Below are positions 36,177 to 48,575 of a stretch of 64,000 bases of DNA, piece by piece. Position numbers and translations under genes: made by a program. Numbering within the stretch: position 1 is the stretch's first letter; the number at the start of each line of letters is the position of its first letter. Source of the stretch: Straminergon stramineum. Lineage: Eukaryota; Streptophyta; Bryopsida; Hypnales; Calliergonaceae. The DNA lies in NCBI GenBank assembly GCA_963920665.1, contig OY987264.1, positions 27,632,906 through 27,696,905 on the forward strand. Direction: 5' to 3'. The notes under the pieces were generated by a model. It was not told where the DNA came from. It searched no databases and saw only the letters and a program-made list of their open reading frames with translations.

Positions 36177-39100
36177 TCTTTTCCACTCCTCCTCTTTGAA
36201 TCCAGAATGCTATCCCGGTACGTCTTAAAAGCAAAAAGCCAGAACGGTATTCTCTCGAACCAAGCCAAGATCCATCTTGTGAAGAAGAAATAGCCCTGTC
36301 GATTCTGCACTAGATGTTGTCCTCCCTACAGACGCCGGCCCTCCTTACAAGGGCAAGCCATTCGTACGACTACTACCACAACTTCCAACGAAGCTCCAGC
36401 GCGGAACTGGCGACGATCGATGTGACGTTCATTGACCATGACGTTGCTGCGACTGCCCTGGGAAATTCGAACTGCGACCATTGCTGTCTACATCCCAAGG
36501 TGCGGTGAATCTGTAAGGACGGACACTTGTCGCTGATATTGGTGAGCTTCGAGAAGTGCTTGGCGGAGGAAACAGAGACTCGATGAGTCACTTCAAGCGG
36601 CTTGAGAGCAGCAACCCCAGTGTACGTTCCGGCAGCAGCACAGCACAGCCCCGCCACTGTCGTCGTCGGCTCAAGAGTTTTTTCGTCGTCCTGCACCACG
36701 GACTAGCTGGCCCTGGTCAGTGCATCACCGCACAAGAGGTGGGCGTCGTTTTGAATCTAAAGAATTCAATTGATGATTTGCACTTTGCTATTTTCTGCAT
36801 CTCCGACTCTCAGAATAGTATAGACCGACGGTGTTTCCGGGTCCAGTAGTATGTACTCTTGCTGCCTGCCTGCTTCACCATAGCCAAGCAACGAGGTCGG
36901 TCTGGCTACCTTTTTCCAAACCTCAGTTTGCCATTACAGTACTACAGTATTTCTGGACTAATTACTGGCAGAAGTACATATAATCCCTCAACATGCGAAT
37001 TGTAAAGATCAGCAATACGACATATCCTATCCGAGGTCGAGATATTTTGTGAGACCAGGGAAGTGAGACATGCGCTGAAACCCATGCTCAAGAACTTTTT
37101 ACAGCGGGAGTTCAACTTGACTACCCTTGAGGATTCAGCTCTGATGGCTCAGGGCGCCGTGTGCACCAAGCGACACGTAAAGTATGTGGGGGAATTTTCA
37201 TGTGCGTTTTTCTAGAAAGGATCGTTGATACGCCATGGAGAGCTGGGATGATTCTGATCGTCGTCGGGTGAAGGACTGCGTGGGTGGGCTCGACGCAGAA
37301 TATACTCATCAGCAACGCTGCATCTGGCAGGCTGATACTACACGACGGTACTATTGGCCCTGTTCAACTGCGAACCCTCTCAGAATCTTCACTTGTAACA
37401 TTGTTTTTTCTTGTTCCTTTTCTCATGCATTGTTACCAATGAGGCAGGGATCCTTCTTGCATCCCTGAAAAGAGGACCCCTACAGTGAACAAAATTGCCT
37501 TACATGTTTTAACCCCAGTCTTGAATTAACTGATAAATCCTTCCCCAGATATTTAGCAAAGCATAATACCTTCCCAGCATGGGGAGGGCCATTGCTTGGT
37601 TATACAATGTTATGCAGGCGTGGGCTTGCAATGTATGGTCGCAGTCTTCCCTTGCTGTTTCATAATTACCCTATATCGCTTTACGTAAATCTCTGCTGAA
37701 TTGTGTGACCTGGTATCGCCTTTGAATCCCCTCCAGAAAGCGCGTTCAGAAGTTTGCTGTTTGGACAACAGAGAATTGGCGAGGTATTAGTTACTGTAGC
37801 TGGGGAGCATTCGAATCACAGCTGCAATAGTGATTAATAGAAGAATCTTCCACTAGGAGGGAATCTTCAGCCAGGTGAGGCCATCCACAGAGTGCTTGCC
37901 GGGCACCTAAGATTCAGCCACACTGTTCTAAAAATGCTATTTTCGAGTCAGCCAGGTCAGTTCCAGGAAAACTTTTGTCTATAATTCCTTCACACTTATT
38001 TATAAAAAGGATTGGCGTGCCCAATGTCCGTCGACGGTCATGGGCATCTCTCTGATAAAGCTGAAATTATGACCCACTTGGATAGATGTAAGACTAAAAG
38101 TTAGCTCATCAAGATCTTTAGAACCAAAGGTTTGTGCCTTTTGGTTTTCCATTGCGACCTTGCCAGGTGCCAAAATGCCAAGTGCCAACCAACCAAAAGA
38201 AGAAGAGGAAACCCAGGGACCAGCGTGACTGAATGAAGAGTAATAAGTTGGGATAATATAGTTCAACTAACTCCATGGCTAGGTCTCATGGAGCAAGCTT
38301 GCCGCCAACCAGCCAAATCCAATCGTGTGGAGGTTTGCAGAAGGAATGATTGAAACTTGTCCCATTAGAGAATCTTGCATGTATTTCAGAAATTGCGTAC
38401 ACCATGTGACCAGCTTTTGTGCTTAGTAATATTGTAACGAAGCACATGTATGCTTAGATCATTGCTGCCTTGTACTGCTTCATATGCACTAAGAAAGTTT
38501 TGCACTTACAGAATATGGTGTGGAATTGCAAGGAAGTTGAGCAGATATGGTTTGCTCTTTCCCAAGTACCGCAGAGATCGGCTGTCTCTATTGGTTGTTT
38601 CTAACGACTCCCGATGATATGTGTATTGGGTCTCTTGAAATGTGGACAGCATGGCGCATCGATAATTACCAGTTTTCTGCTTGTGTTAATGGGTAATTTG
38701 CTCAGTTTTGGCGAGATTGATATGAAACTTCTCAGCACTTGTCTGCGTCAAAGACTCTTCCTACGAAAATCTGGCAGTGCCTACCTATGTCAGCGAAGCA
38801 TACTTAGCAGAACTACTTACCCAAACAAATTCTTTCATTCACGTAAGTGTGTAACATTTGTTGCTCTTGTTGCTCTTCTCTTCTTGTTTCCATGCATCTG
38901 AACATTCTCCGTGAATCTACAAAATGCTTCCGAAGTATTTTGGTCGGTGGTGCAGATTCGAACTTGTGCAAATGGTGTGTACAGTGCCTTGAGCTCCGCT
39001 GAGGGAAGTCAGGGAACAGTGATTCGACTTGCCCCAGTGGTCGGCTGTGAGCCAATTTTATGACTATTTTAAACGGAGAAAAGGAGAAAAGACAAGAAAA

Positions 39101-39539
39101 ATGAGTATTCTAATTTTGGTGATGCGTAGAGCAACGGAATTGATGGTGGAAGCTTAGTCAAGTGACATTGACAAATCAGATCCAAAGCCACAAATCTCGC
39201 CACATGGCATTTACACGGACCTACTCTAATTTCCAAGGTCACCTTGAACCGACAAATTTTATTCATCCTCACGATTCCCATCCACAGTCCCATTCAAGTC
39301 AAGTGAGAGGCTAGAGACTGAAGGTGGGCACCCACAAAACTGCCAATTTTTGCCACTTTGTCTATTTACTATTATTAGATTGGTCAAGCTTTCATATTTG
39401 GCAAATGAAGGGAGGTTCCAACGCACCAAAGAACTCAGCATTTGGACATTGTATGCAAAAGATATGATAGGTCAATTAAAAGTTCTAAAATCGTTTCTTT
39501 CACATAGGTACATATTGATTTTGGAGACATACTCAAAGT
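36177..39539. other. 5' flank of LPEAT2 and unassigned intergenic DNA
   Basis: Less AT-rich than the transposon regions, particularly 36.3-37.5 kb, with many short open frames on both strands but none recognisable. It probably contains the LPEAT2 promoter and 5' UTR. A divergent gene on the + strand cannot be excluded. No transposon edges of the TTAA family were seen here. Confidence 0.5.
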
Positions 39540-39554
39540 GACAATGGCATATGG

Positions 39555-40394
39555 GGGTCTGCTCAAAACTGCCATTTCTAGTGCAAAGAGCAAAAAGTAT
39601 AAAATTGATATTTTTTTGGAATAATTACCCATAGGATCTTGCAATAGACTAGAATGAAAATGTGTGGAAAAAATTTCAAGACATATTGAGAACAAAATTG
39701 CAAGATAAATGTATTCAAAGTGAAGAAATCATATTTTGTTGGCACCATGGAAAACTAATTTATGAGACCTTAAATCTTTCAACATAAAAATTTTGAATTG
39801 TATATTTTGAATTAAGAAAATTATCTTTAAGAATTAAGTTGAGAATATAGAAAAAATAATTTTTAAAAATAAAGTGATTTTCATTCTTTAAAAAATTATT
39901 AAGTAGAAGAAGGTATGTAGTAGAGGAAAAAAAACAAATCATTAATAGCTATAAGATGGAATTAAAACATACTAATACCAATTGAGAAATTGTTCTAATA
40001 ATTAAAGTTAACCCTATGGTACTTTTCTTAGAAAAAATAGAAAAAAATGTAAAAATTGAGCTAAGAAATGAATCTCATACTTTATTTTTTCTAGAAGATG
40101 TTTTGATTGCATTCAAAACAATATACTCCCTACATAACTTTCACATCACAAATCCAAATTAAAAAAAAATATTCATTGAATTGATTTTTATTAAAAATTT
40201 TATGGATTATTTTTTTGCCTTCCAAATTAAATTCTATGCAAAGTGTGGTATAACTTTTGCTTGTAGGCACCAATTAAAACAATATAAATAATATTTCCCA
40301 AAAATTGATAAATTCATCTACTTTATTAGGGTTTCAAATAGTTTCACCAAAAATTGAATTCATAGGCAATGTCACTAGAACTTCAAGGGTTTAA
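39555..40394. mobile_element. TTAA-family element, type E, left edge unclear
   Basis: From CTCAAAACTGCCATTTCTAG onward it follows the element at about 51170-52189: CCATAGGATCTTGCAATAGA, then GAATGAAAATGTGTGGAA. It ends CTTCAAGGGTTTAA with TTAA at 40391-40394. The left TTAA was not found. Non-coding, very AT-rich. Confidence 0.5.
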
Positions 40395-40673
40395 GGAAAG
40401 GAGGGATATTTTTTGATATTTTCTTGAGAAGCACAACATGCACCATTGGAAATTTAAAATGCAACAAGGATCAAATAATCATCCATTATTGAACATTCAT
40501 TCATTGTTTTTAGCCATTTTATCCACCATTTTATTCTTACTAGTAAACTTTATCCAAAATTTGGTAAATTATATGTTTTAAATATGGATTGATAGTAGAG
40601 ATTTCCTAGCCAAAACAACCAATAGTACTCAAATAGAGATATGGAGTAATATTGGGGATTTTTATGCAACCAT

Positions 40674-40911
40674 GTTAGTATGTGAGCCCAAGAATGTGAG
40701 CTTGTGAGCATTGAGCCTATATTATAGGTACCTATAATATAGATACCCCACACACTAGAAGGTGTATGTATCATAAACACCTATAATATGGGTATTTGTA
40801 ACATATATACCCTATAATCATAGATGGTTTCTATGGTATATACACCCAAAACATAGGTGTGTAGTATTATAGGCTCATAGGCTCACACTGATATGCTCAC
40901 ATAATAGCAAC
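40674..40911. mobile_element. MITE with about 45-bp terminal inverted repeats
   Basis: Left end GTTAGTATGTGAGCCC...ATGTGAGCTTGTGAGC; the complement of the right end reads GCTATTATGTGAGC...GTGTGAGCCTATGAGC. The middle is a series of self-complementary CTATAATA/TATTATAG phrases. It is about 240 bp with no coding capacity. A remnant of the same end may be present near 20275. Confidence 0.7.
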
Positions 40912-41968
40912 CCTCATTTTCTTGGAGAAATTTCCACTATAAATAATACTCTAAACGTGCAATTGTGGCACCATTTGAAAGTTCGCTATTTTCAAAAAGA
41001 TTGAAATTTTTAAGGTAGAATTGTTTTTAACATGTTCACTTTTCTTTCAAAATTCAAGCCCAATTGAATAGTAGTCCAAAATGTATGCTTAATAACCTAC
41101 TAGGCTTGCAACTTGTGATGGAAATCAACACAATTGTTTCATATAGTTGTCTAGTAGTAGAAAGAATCTGTCTTTTGTTTATTATGTTGTAAATTTCTTT
41201 AAATTAGCCTTATACCTTAGTTGTGAACAATTTGAACACTGTACATAGTAGCCCCTTTATTATTTTTTTGAGAAAGTGCAAGGATGGTTAGTACTTAAAA
41301 TGTGGTGAAGCATTGCATTTCTATATTCATCCATCTTTTGGATTCAAAAACATTTTTCAATCACATTCATGCATTTTTAATCTAAATTTGGCAACTTCCT
41401 CCACATTTTTAATAGAAATGAAAAAAAATGACAAAAGAAGACTATTTTCATTTTGCAAAAAGTAGACATTTATGTTGAAATGGTGCAATCTAGCCCTATG
41501 GTGCCCCCCAAGGGTTGATGCATAGTTTGTAGAAAAGGTTGTCCACTAGCCCTAAACCACTTGTTTACAATGTCTTTGTAAATTTTTATTTGTAAATTTT
41601 TAACTTTCACTAGTGAGAAAGTGCAAGTTGATGTTTTTTCATGGGAAGTATTCCTAATTTTAGTATCACATAGGCTTTGCCCTTCAATAATGGATTTGCT
41701 CTCATCTGAAAGTCAAATTTACAAATTCATTGCAAGACAAAAATTAAGTATTTGCATTTAGCGAACAAATGTCCATGATCACAAGTCCAAGGTCATAGGT
41801 ATAAAATCCATTAATAACAATATATATTTCTAAAAATAGATGAAGATTTCAATTTTACAAATTTCCCCCATAAAAAACAAAGCCTTCTTGAATTGGAAGA
41901 TATGAACTAACAAATTCCACAATTCAGTTGTGGAGCTTGTGCTTGAAGGCTCACATTCTAATGTGGTT
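40912..41968. other. AT-rich intergenic DNA, nothing recognised
   Basis: No gene or clear repeat edge was recognised. Confidence 0.5.
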
Positions 41969-42587
41969 TAAGGTAGAAACACCCCAAAGTGTCCATGTTG
42001 CAATTCATGCACATTAGAATTCCCTTGAAATGTCTTTAGGCTTCCATTAAAGTGTCCCCTTAATTAGTTGACTATTGATTTTGTTAGATTTTGGTTTCAA
42101 GTCCACATGTATGAGAGCTTTAGTGATCTAGGAAGCTTCTACTTTGAAAAATGATAAAAATGACATGCCAAATGCAAAGATTATATTTTTTTTTTAATTC
42201 ATGATTTTCAATTGGTAATACTACAAAAGAATTTTAGCAAAAGATGCCTCCAACTATGTTGAATTGCTTATATTGACATTTCTAGATTCTTCCATGGTAG
42301 TATTATTAGCTTTCCATTACACTAACTTATGCCCAATTTGACTAACTAAGTGCTTGTAGAAAGATGAGATGTATCCAATTTTCAAACTTTACATGGGCTA
42401 GTTGTTTTGTGTTGATTAACTTATTAATTAATTTCAATCATATGATGGTATAGCTAACTCTTTGAGGTATTATATTGGTGAAACTTCAAATAGGTAAACC
42501 TCAACAATTGGAAGATAAGTTATATGTCTTGAGACAATTTTACCTTCTTTAGTTATTTCACATAACTTTATAATGCATTGTTCATTT

Positions 42588-43080
42588 TTAACCCCTAAAG
42601 TCCCAAACAACATTTTTTGGCAACATAGATATTTTGGGCAGTTCACTACAAATATTTCATTTTTTGATTTGAAATATTTACACAATATGTGCTCAAGGAG
42701 TAGTTTTAAGTCCCAAAGATTTTCATAACTTTTGACTACATGGTTAAAAAGTTATTGTATGATATGTAGTTTCTTTTCCAACTCAGACAATCCGGAAAAA
42801 TCATAATTTTTTTTCTTAAGAAATAAAATTTGAAATAGGTTTTCTCGATTTATATATAAGTGGAAAGCTTTGAATCACTCCATTTTGATTAATGAGATGA
42901 AAGTTATGGGGAGTTTTAGTTTGTGGATAGTTAAGTATTTTCCTCAAACCAATGTACTACAAGATCCTACGGTTACATGTGTCCAAAATTGTATGTTTTC
43001 TAAAATTTAGCCCTTGTTGTAGAAATGACAATTTTAGAACGTTTTTGGTAAAAACATAGTCAAAATCCTTAAGGGGTTTA
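42588..43080. mobile_element. TTAA-bounded element, internally deleted type A (493 bp)
   Basis: Left end TTAACCCCTAAAGTCCCAAA; right end AATCCTTAAGGGGTTTA (final TTAA decayed to TTTA). It keeps both type A ends, including the TACAAGATCCTACGGTTACA module, but lacks about 430 bp of middle. It is nested in the long-TIR element. Confidence 0.7.
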
Positions 43081-43340
43081 GGGTAATCTACTAAATATGC
43101 GTGCTAACTAACTTGTGCAAGTTGACGGCATGTTTAAAACTTAGATGAGAATCCATTAAAAGAAAATCAAGAAAAAAAAACTCAAAATTAAAAAGCTTTC
43201 TAGTTGATTGATTAGCATGAGTGGAAAACTAACAAATTAAATTGAACCAAACTTTGTAATCATTAATCTAAAATTCTAAGTAGTTTGATCTAAATTCTTT
43301 GTGTACAATCTATGTGAAAAAATTTCTACCATATGTACAA

Positions 43341-43390
43341 TTTTTTTTAACACAAATGGAATGGAATTTCATTGCAAGGGAAGAAGTTAC
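43341..43390 (-). mobile_element. Truncated LINE 3' end
   Basis: Read on the - strand, CCTTGCAATGAAATTCC, then CATTTGTGTTAAAAAAAA, matches the end of the LINE at 6500-6577 (TTGCAATGAAATCAC...CATTTGTTTCAAAA). Only the last 50 bp or so are recognisable; the hairpin region is not clear. Confidence 0.5.
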
Positions 43391-44483
43391 AAGCCCGCCA
43401 ACCACACTATTAGTAGTAGTGAGTTGTTACGGTGACCCTCTTCTTCAAACCATCCCTATAAGAAGCTTTGAAATGGATAGTACGGTGAAAGCACCCCAAA
43501 CCATCAATAGAAGCAATTCAACATAGTTGGAAGCACCTTTTGCTAGAAAAAATATTTTTGAAAGGTAGGAAGCTCTCGAATGGAGAGGGCATTTAGAAGC
43601 AACCATAGAAGTGGTCCATGTACAGAGCATGTGGTTGTTGAAATGGACACCATTTGTTTCAAAAAAATTAAAAAATGGACACCATTTTTTGAGGTAGGAA
43701 AATGTGGCTGCAAGTGTACAATTTTAGGACAGTGAGCAATGCTTTTGGACTATTACTATGTGTGATTTACTAATCATGAATGCATCATTTAATTGTGAAC
43801 ACAGAATTCAAGATGACAATAAGAAAGAAATGATAAATATAAATTTCATGGTACAAATTTCTCTTGCTCAATTTAAGGACACTCTATTCCCACATTATGC
43901 AACTTTCCTGAACATAGTGAGCATCCACTTCATCTATTTCTGGACCAATCTGCTCTTTTCAAAGGCACATGATAATTCATTACCGCTAAGTCTAGAAACC
44001 TTATTAACAACCTACAGACTTTTCACTTTGGAAAATCGTATCTCATTGATTCTAATTCAGAAAATTATAATTTAAATTACAGTTTGTTTCTTTTCCATTT
44101 ATCTGTTTATCAAAAAAAATTGGAAGTCATTGGACAAACAGTTTCTTCCACACATTCGTTTTTCTCCTTAAATGTGCCATTCTTGAGCCTTCTACCCTAG
44201 TATGAGAAATTGAAAATCATGAATTTCAAAAAATATAGAATTTTCAAATATGGCATGTATTTTCTATCAATTTTCAAAGTAGCATCTCCCTAGAACACTG
44301 AAACTGTCACATAAGTGGACATAAAATTGAAACTTGACAATTTCAATAGTCAACATATCATCAACAAGTAAGGGGACAATTTAATGTAATTGTAGACGGA
44401 CACTTTCATGAAAGCCTAGGGACATTTCAAGGGAACTCTACTATGCATGAATTAGAATATGGATGCTTTGGGGTGTTTCTACC

Positions 44484-44604
44484 TTAACCACTAAGTGCCC
44501 AACCAACCATATATTGTTGATCTAAAATTTCAGGCTCATTTTTGGTATGGGCAGTTAAATTCCTTTGATTGTATTTTAAAAATTTTATGGGCAGTTTTGA
44601 AGGT
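44484..44604. other. Isolated TTAA-family left-end-like sequence
   Basis: TTAACCACTAAGTGCCCAAC at 44484 resembles the start of the element at 45432 (TTAACCCCTAAATGCCCAAG). It overlaps the outer edge of the long-TIR element, and no matching right end was found before the next element. Confidence 0.3.
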
Positions 44605-45187
44605 TAATCCCTAAAGGACCGAGGCACATTTTAGGTAGAAATTGTGAAAAACTGCCACTTTTGGGGACAATGAGAAAAAAATGAAAAAAAAGTCTTTTTT
44701 CAAAATTCAACCATAAAAATTTGTACTAGACTACTATGGGGATGTGTGGAAAAAATTTCAAAAACTTTGACCGTATAGATTGAAAGATTATAACATTTGA
44801 AGTTAGGAGAAAAAGTTTTTTTCAACCTTGCCCGGCAGGGCCATCAGCCTTTAACTCCTCCTAAAGTGAGATTTATATACTACATTTGGTTATTTTTTTT
44901 TACATTTGGATCTTGTATCATGTAAGTTACATACCTACCAAATTTCAAAAGTAGAAGAGGAGTTTTGCACATGCTACCCGAAGTTGCCCAAGTTGCCTGA
45001 AAAGTTTAGGGCAATATAACTTTTGATTTGGGCACCTAATTGGAAAAAAATTACGATCCCACTTAGGGGATATATTTCCATACCTTGTATCAAAATTCGA
45101 AGAACATCCGTCATAAAATGACTACATATGCACCTACCCAAGATTAGCTGCATACATTCAACGGTCATTCGGTCCTTTAGAGGTTAA
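44604..45187 (-). mobile_element. TTAA-bounded element, type H inverted (584 bp)
   Basis: Left end TTAATCCCTAAAGGACCGAG; right end CGGTCCTTTAGAGGTTAA. The sequence is the reverse complement of the element at 27102-27682 with small differences. Both TTAA edges are intact. Confidence 0.8.
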
Positions 45188-45431
45188 CTATTGAAATTTT
45201 TTAATTTTCACTAAAAAAGACAAATATTTGATTTGTAACAGGTCTTCAAAGGCATATGTGTACCATAAGTGATGAATAAAGCTTGCTTATTATACTTCAT
45301 TTCCCGGCTTTAAGCAAAGTTTGCCAATTTCACTTGATTTGAGATCTAAAAAATTCTACTTAAATCCATTTGCTTTTAAAATGGTCCCAATAGAAAGAGT
45401 AAGTATTTTCATGATTTTCACCATTGAAAAT

Positions 45432-46076
45432 TTAACCCCTAAATGCCCAAGACCATTTTTGAGCTTCTAGGAATTTGCTCTCAAGTGAACAAAAATCCAT
45501 CATTTTGATAAGTTTTATTAATTTTTTTAATTTGTAACTGTAGAAATTCATAGTAGACATGTTAGAGATCACATAGGAAAAGAAAACACATCAATATCAT
45601 TTATGTATTGAAAGATTATAATGTTTGATCATGAGGGTGTTAAAATTGTAAAACTCATTTGAAGTCCTTCCATCTACTTTTCATATGTCAAATCCAAAAA
45701 TTTGGTCACCAAAAACATATGAGGTTAGAAGGCCCGACATGCATAACCCTAACCAATTTTGGGCTCAACAAAATCTACTCCACAATTTTTTCAAATGAAT
45801 TTCAAATGTGTTTTTTTCTCCAAGATCTAGTGTATTTGAGGTAGAGCTCTAAACACTACGGAAAATCAATATTGCAATGAATACCCTTGCACAAAATCTC
45901 GAATAGAAAAATCATAATCAATCATTTTCATTGTCAGATTTTTGTTGCTAAGACTGGACTTCAAAAAGAATTTTTCAAAAATATAAACTACTAAAAATAG
46001 AAAACTAGTTAGGTTTAGTTGAACTTCAAAGTATTGGTGACACCAAAATTTGGTGCCTCTAGCATTTAGGGGTTAA
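45432..46076. mobile_element. TTAA-bounded element, type K (645 bp)
   Basis: Left end TTAACCCCTAAATGCCCAAG; right end CTAGCATTTAGGGGTTAA, whose complement TTAACCCCTAAATGC matches the left end for 15 bases. The interior is unlike types A and H. Another right-end-like GGTATTTAGGAGTTAA lies at 46506-46521 without a clear partner. Confidence 0.7.
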
Positions 46077-46534
46077 ACATGCAAGTGTTTATTTGGAGTT
46101 ATTTGTGATTTCTACTTACAAAAAAATATTGCATTTCAACAATTGCAAGGTGGATTGTCTAATTGATAGCTCTTCATTTGAACTTAAGGTATTTAGAAGT
46201 GCATTTTAGTGTGCTAACACAATTTTTAGTTGGTCATGTCACTTAAAATCCCCAAAAAAATTTAGATGCAAACTTTTGAAACATTGTAGGGAGGGGAACG
46301 TACTAAAAATAGAAAATGTACATTTTTCATGTTGTAATCTCACAACTACTATACAATCTTGCACTCAAGATTGGTATGCATACTAATAATTAAGCAAGTT
46401 CTTTAAACATCTATACGATTAGATTTTGAAAAAAAATTGCTTCATTGGGGATAAGTATAAACCCATGCTCTTTTTTCATAGTCAAAACATACTTAGAAAG
46501 GCTTGGGTATTTAGGAGTTAAGTAGTAATGAAAT

Positions 46535-47065
46535 GGACACGTAATGGCCCTTGAATGGACTATTGATAATGTGAGGGTGTAATAAGATTTGTTAGACATT
46601 GGTTAGTACTTCACCAATGGATGGAATAAGAACCAAGTTGGGTCCATTTTGAGCTAAGTAGACATTGGACACGTGTCCATTGAATTTTTCAAAATGAGAA
46701 TTGGCAATCAAACTAACTTACCTTCTTACAATTGCTAAAAAATTTAGCAATTCCATTTAAGTTTAGTAATGGTCATGTTTTGGAACCTTGTGTATTACTT
46801 TGTGCATGTTGCAATGTTTATTTTTGATAAAGCCATATCTTTTTTCAAACTATTTGTGTGCAACTTTTATAAGGCCTATGATTAAGAATAGGTGCCTACA
46901 ACAAAATTCTTTGGAAATTCATAAATAAATCATAGATGCTCCAAAAATTATGAAACCACTAGTGTAAAATTCCACATCAATTTTCCTTCAAGTGAAAAAT
47001 AAAGGAAAAACAATTTTGTACATTTGAAAACCATCAAAAAGGCCGACCAACCCTTGAAGGATTGC
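46535..47065 (+). repeat. Dispersed repeat, about 520 bp, inverted partner at 52.5-53.0 kb
   Basis: This stretch matches the reverse complement of about 52470-52985. Shared landmarks in mirrored order are a GGACACGT/GGACACAC...CCATTG phrase, the TTGGCAATCA/TGGGCAATCA phrase, CCTTCTTACAA, ATAGGTGCCTAC, CACATCAATTTTTC-like text and GGCCGACCAA/GGCTGACCAA. No open frame is recognisable. The element class is unknown. Confidence 0.65.
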
Positions 47066-47574
47066 TTCATGAGCACTAGCGATCCCCAAATTGGCTAAAT
47101 TTTGCTCGGTTGCTACTTAATTTCTTCATGCCCTCAATGTTAAATTCAAAAAAATCTTTCAAAAATGAACATTTGGCTAATTTCCCTTAACCTATTTTGG
47201 GATCACTGATGAACACACTATTTTACCTTAGGATTATATATATTTTTTAAATCATATTGCAATTGCCAATTCAAAATTGTTCAAATTCTACACAAAAATA
47301 CTCAATCCTTTACAGTTAAGTTTTGCAAGGATAATGATGGCATGCAACATGCAATCCTTCTCTTGAACAAGATACCATTCAATAATCAATAGTCTTCATC
47401 ATACACCTCTCCTCAGTCCTCATCACAATGAACCTCCACCTGTCCACTTAGCTATTGATGAAGTACTATTGGATGCGGAATATTTCACACCATCTAATAC
47501 TGTTGTAGAGTGTAGAGCCAAGGCTGTGATAGTGTATGCTACTCAATGTTATGTGGCATGATAAGTTGGTTGTG
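47066..47574. other. AT-rich spacer, nothing recognised
   Basis: No gene or repeat edge was recognised. Confidence 0.4.
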
Positions 47575-47676
47575 GCTTCTCCCACCACCAGGCCACTTGT
47601 GGCTGGTGGTCTTGTACTTTGCCCTTTGCAATGAAATTCTGTTTCATTTGTTTCCAAAAAACAAACAAAAAACAAT
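47575..47676 (+). mobile_element. Truncated LINE 3' end with hairpin and decayed A tail
   Basis: CTTCTCCCACCACCAGGCCA, then GTGGCTGGTGG, then CCCTTTGCAATGAAATTCTG, then TTTCATTTGTTTCC, then an interrupted A-rich tail (to 47676). This follows the LINE 3' UTR at 6470-6577. The stem-loop at 47584-47610 keeps its shape although three pairs differ from the full-length copy. Confidence 0.75.
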
Positions 47677-48110
47677 CTGGTTGCAAAATGGTGGCCAGTT
47701 CTTCTTGATGACACTTGACAAAGTCTTCAAAACTTCAATAAAGAGCTCTGGTCTCGTTCTGAGGTCAAATAAAGCTTAACGGAAGTTAATCTAAATATGT
47801 TTTTTTCGTAAACTTTGTCAACAATTCGGTTTGGCAACTTACTGTCATGCCTCAAGATTAGTAGACCAAGCTGGAAATTGCATTGCACGTGCTTAGTCAC
47901 GTACACATGCTGCTGCCCATATTGTAGTGAGCACGTTGGCAACTGACACACTGGCCACCCCACCCAGCTTCTCAATAATCCCGTTCAGGTGGACTCAGTC
48001 ACTCAGCCTCATTGTTGACGGACCGTAAGTTAACAAGTTGCAATGTACAGTACTCCCAGCACTGTATAATATTACCATAGTCAAATGTTTTTTAGTAGTG
48101 ATGAAGGCAC
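47677..48110. other. Spacer, nothing recognised
   Basis: Slightly less AT-rich than its surroundings. No coding region was recognised. Confidence 0.4.
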
Positions 48111-48575
48111 TAAGGTAAAACAGCCCATTATGGACCAAATGGGGGGTTTGCCCTCTTGTCATTTCTGAAATTTTCTACTTTTTTTTCCAGAGAAAGTCAA
48201 GTGATAGAAATGGCGAGAGCATTTGAAATTATATTTTTTCGATAAAGTGTGAATTTGTTATGAATTTTTGAAGTATTCAGCCCATCACAACCTGTAGACT
48301 ACTCCAAAACCAACAAAAACTGATCCATAACACTCATCTTACTTACCTATTAGGGTCACAATATTTTCTAACACAAAAGACTTGAAAAAGGCACTTCTTG
48401 CAATGAACTAACACTAAAAAACTGAAAGTTCCTATTGCAGTCACTAATTACTCCATTCCATTAAGCTAAGACATTGAATGTGGCCCAAATCTCAAAAACT
48501 AAAAGAAAACTATGATAAGTTCATTCATAGAGTTCCCTAATGGGCAAAAGGTCCATAATGGGTTGTTTTACCTTA
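48111..48575. mobile_element. MITE with 26-bp terminal inverted repeats (465 bp)
   Basis: Left TIR 48111-48136 (TAAGGTAAAACAGCCC...) and right TIR 48550-48575 are complementary at 25 of 26 positions. The first bases, TTAAGGTA-AAACA-CCC, resemble the ends of the 2.5-kb element at 41969-44487, so the two may belong to one superfamily. The body is non-coding. The target duplication was not resolved. Confidence 0.8.

Larger units (their letters stand above)
41969..44487. mobile_element. 2.5-kb DNA transposon with long terminal inverted repeats
   Basis: The left end (TTAAGGTAGAAACACCCC at 41969) and the complement of the right end share about 88 bp at roughly 80 percent identity. Common phrases are AATTCATGCA, TTCCCTTGAAATGTC and AAAGTGTCC. 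Looser similarity extends another 60-100 bp, including GTTGACTATTGA and TATGTCCAC-like text. Long terminal repeats on a non-coding body suggest a Mutator-like or other cut-and-paste element that lacks its transposase. A TTAA element (42588-43080) and a LINE tail (about 43.35 kb) are nested inside. A 9-bp target duplication was not identified. Confidence 0.7.

Noticed and set aside
36314..37468. Several short open frames upstream of LPEAT2 as a divergent gene.
   Set aside because: None shows a recognisable domain or a convincing splice pattern.
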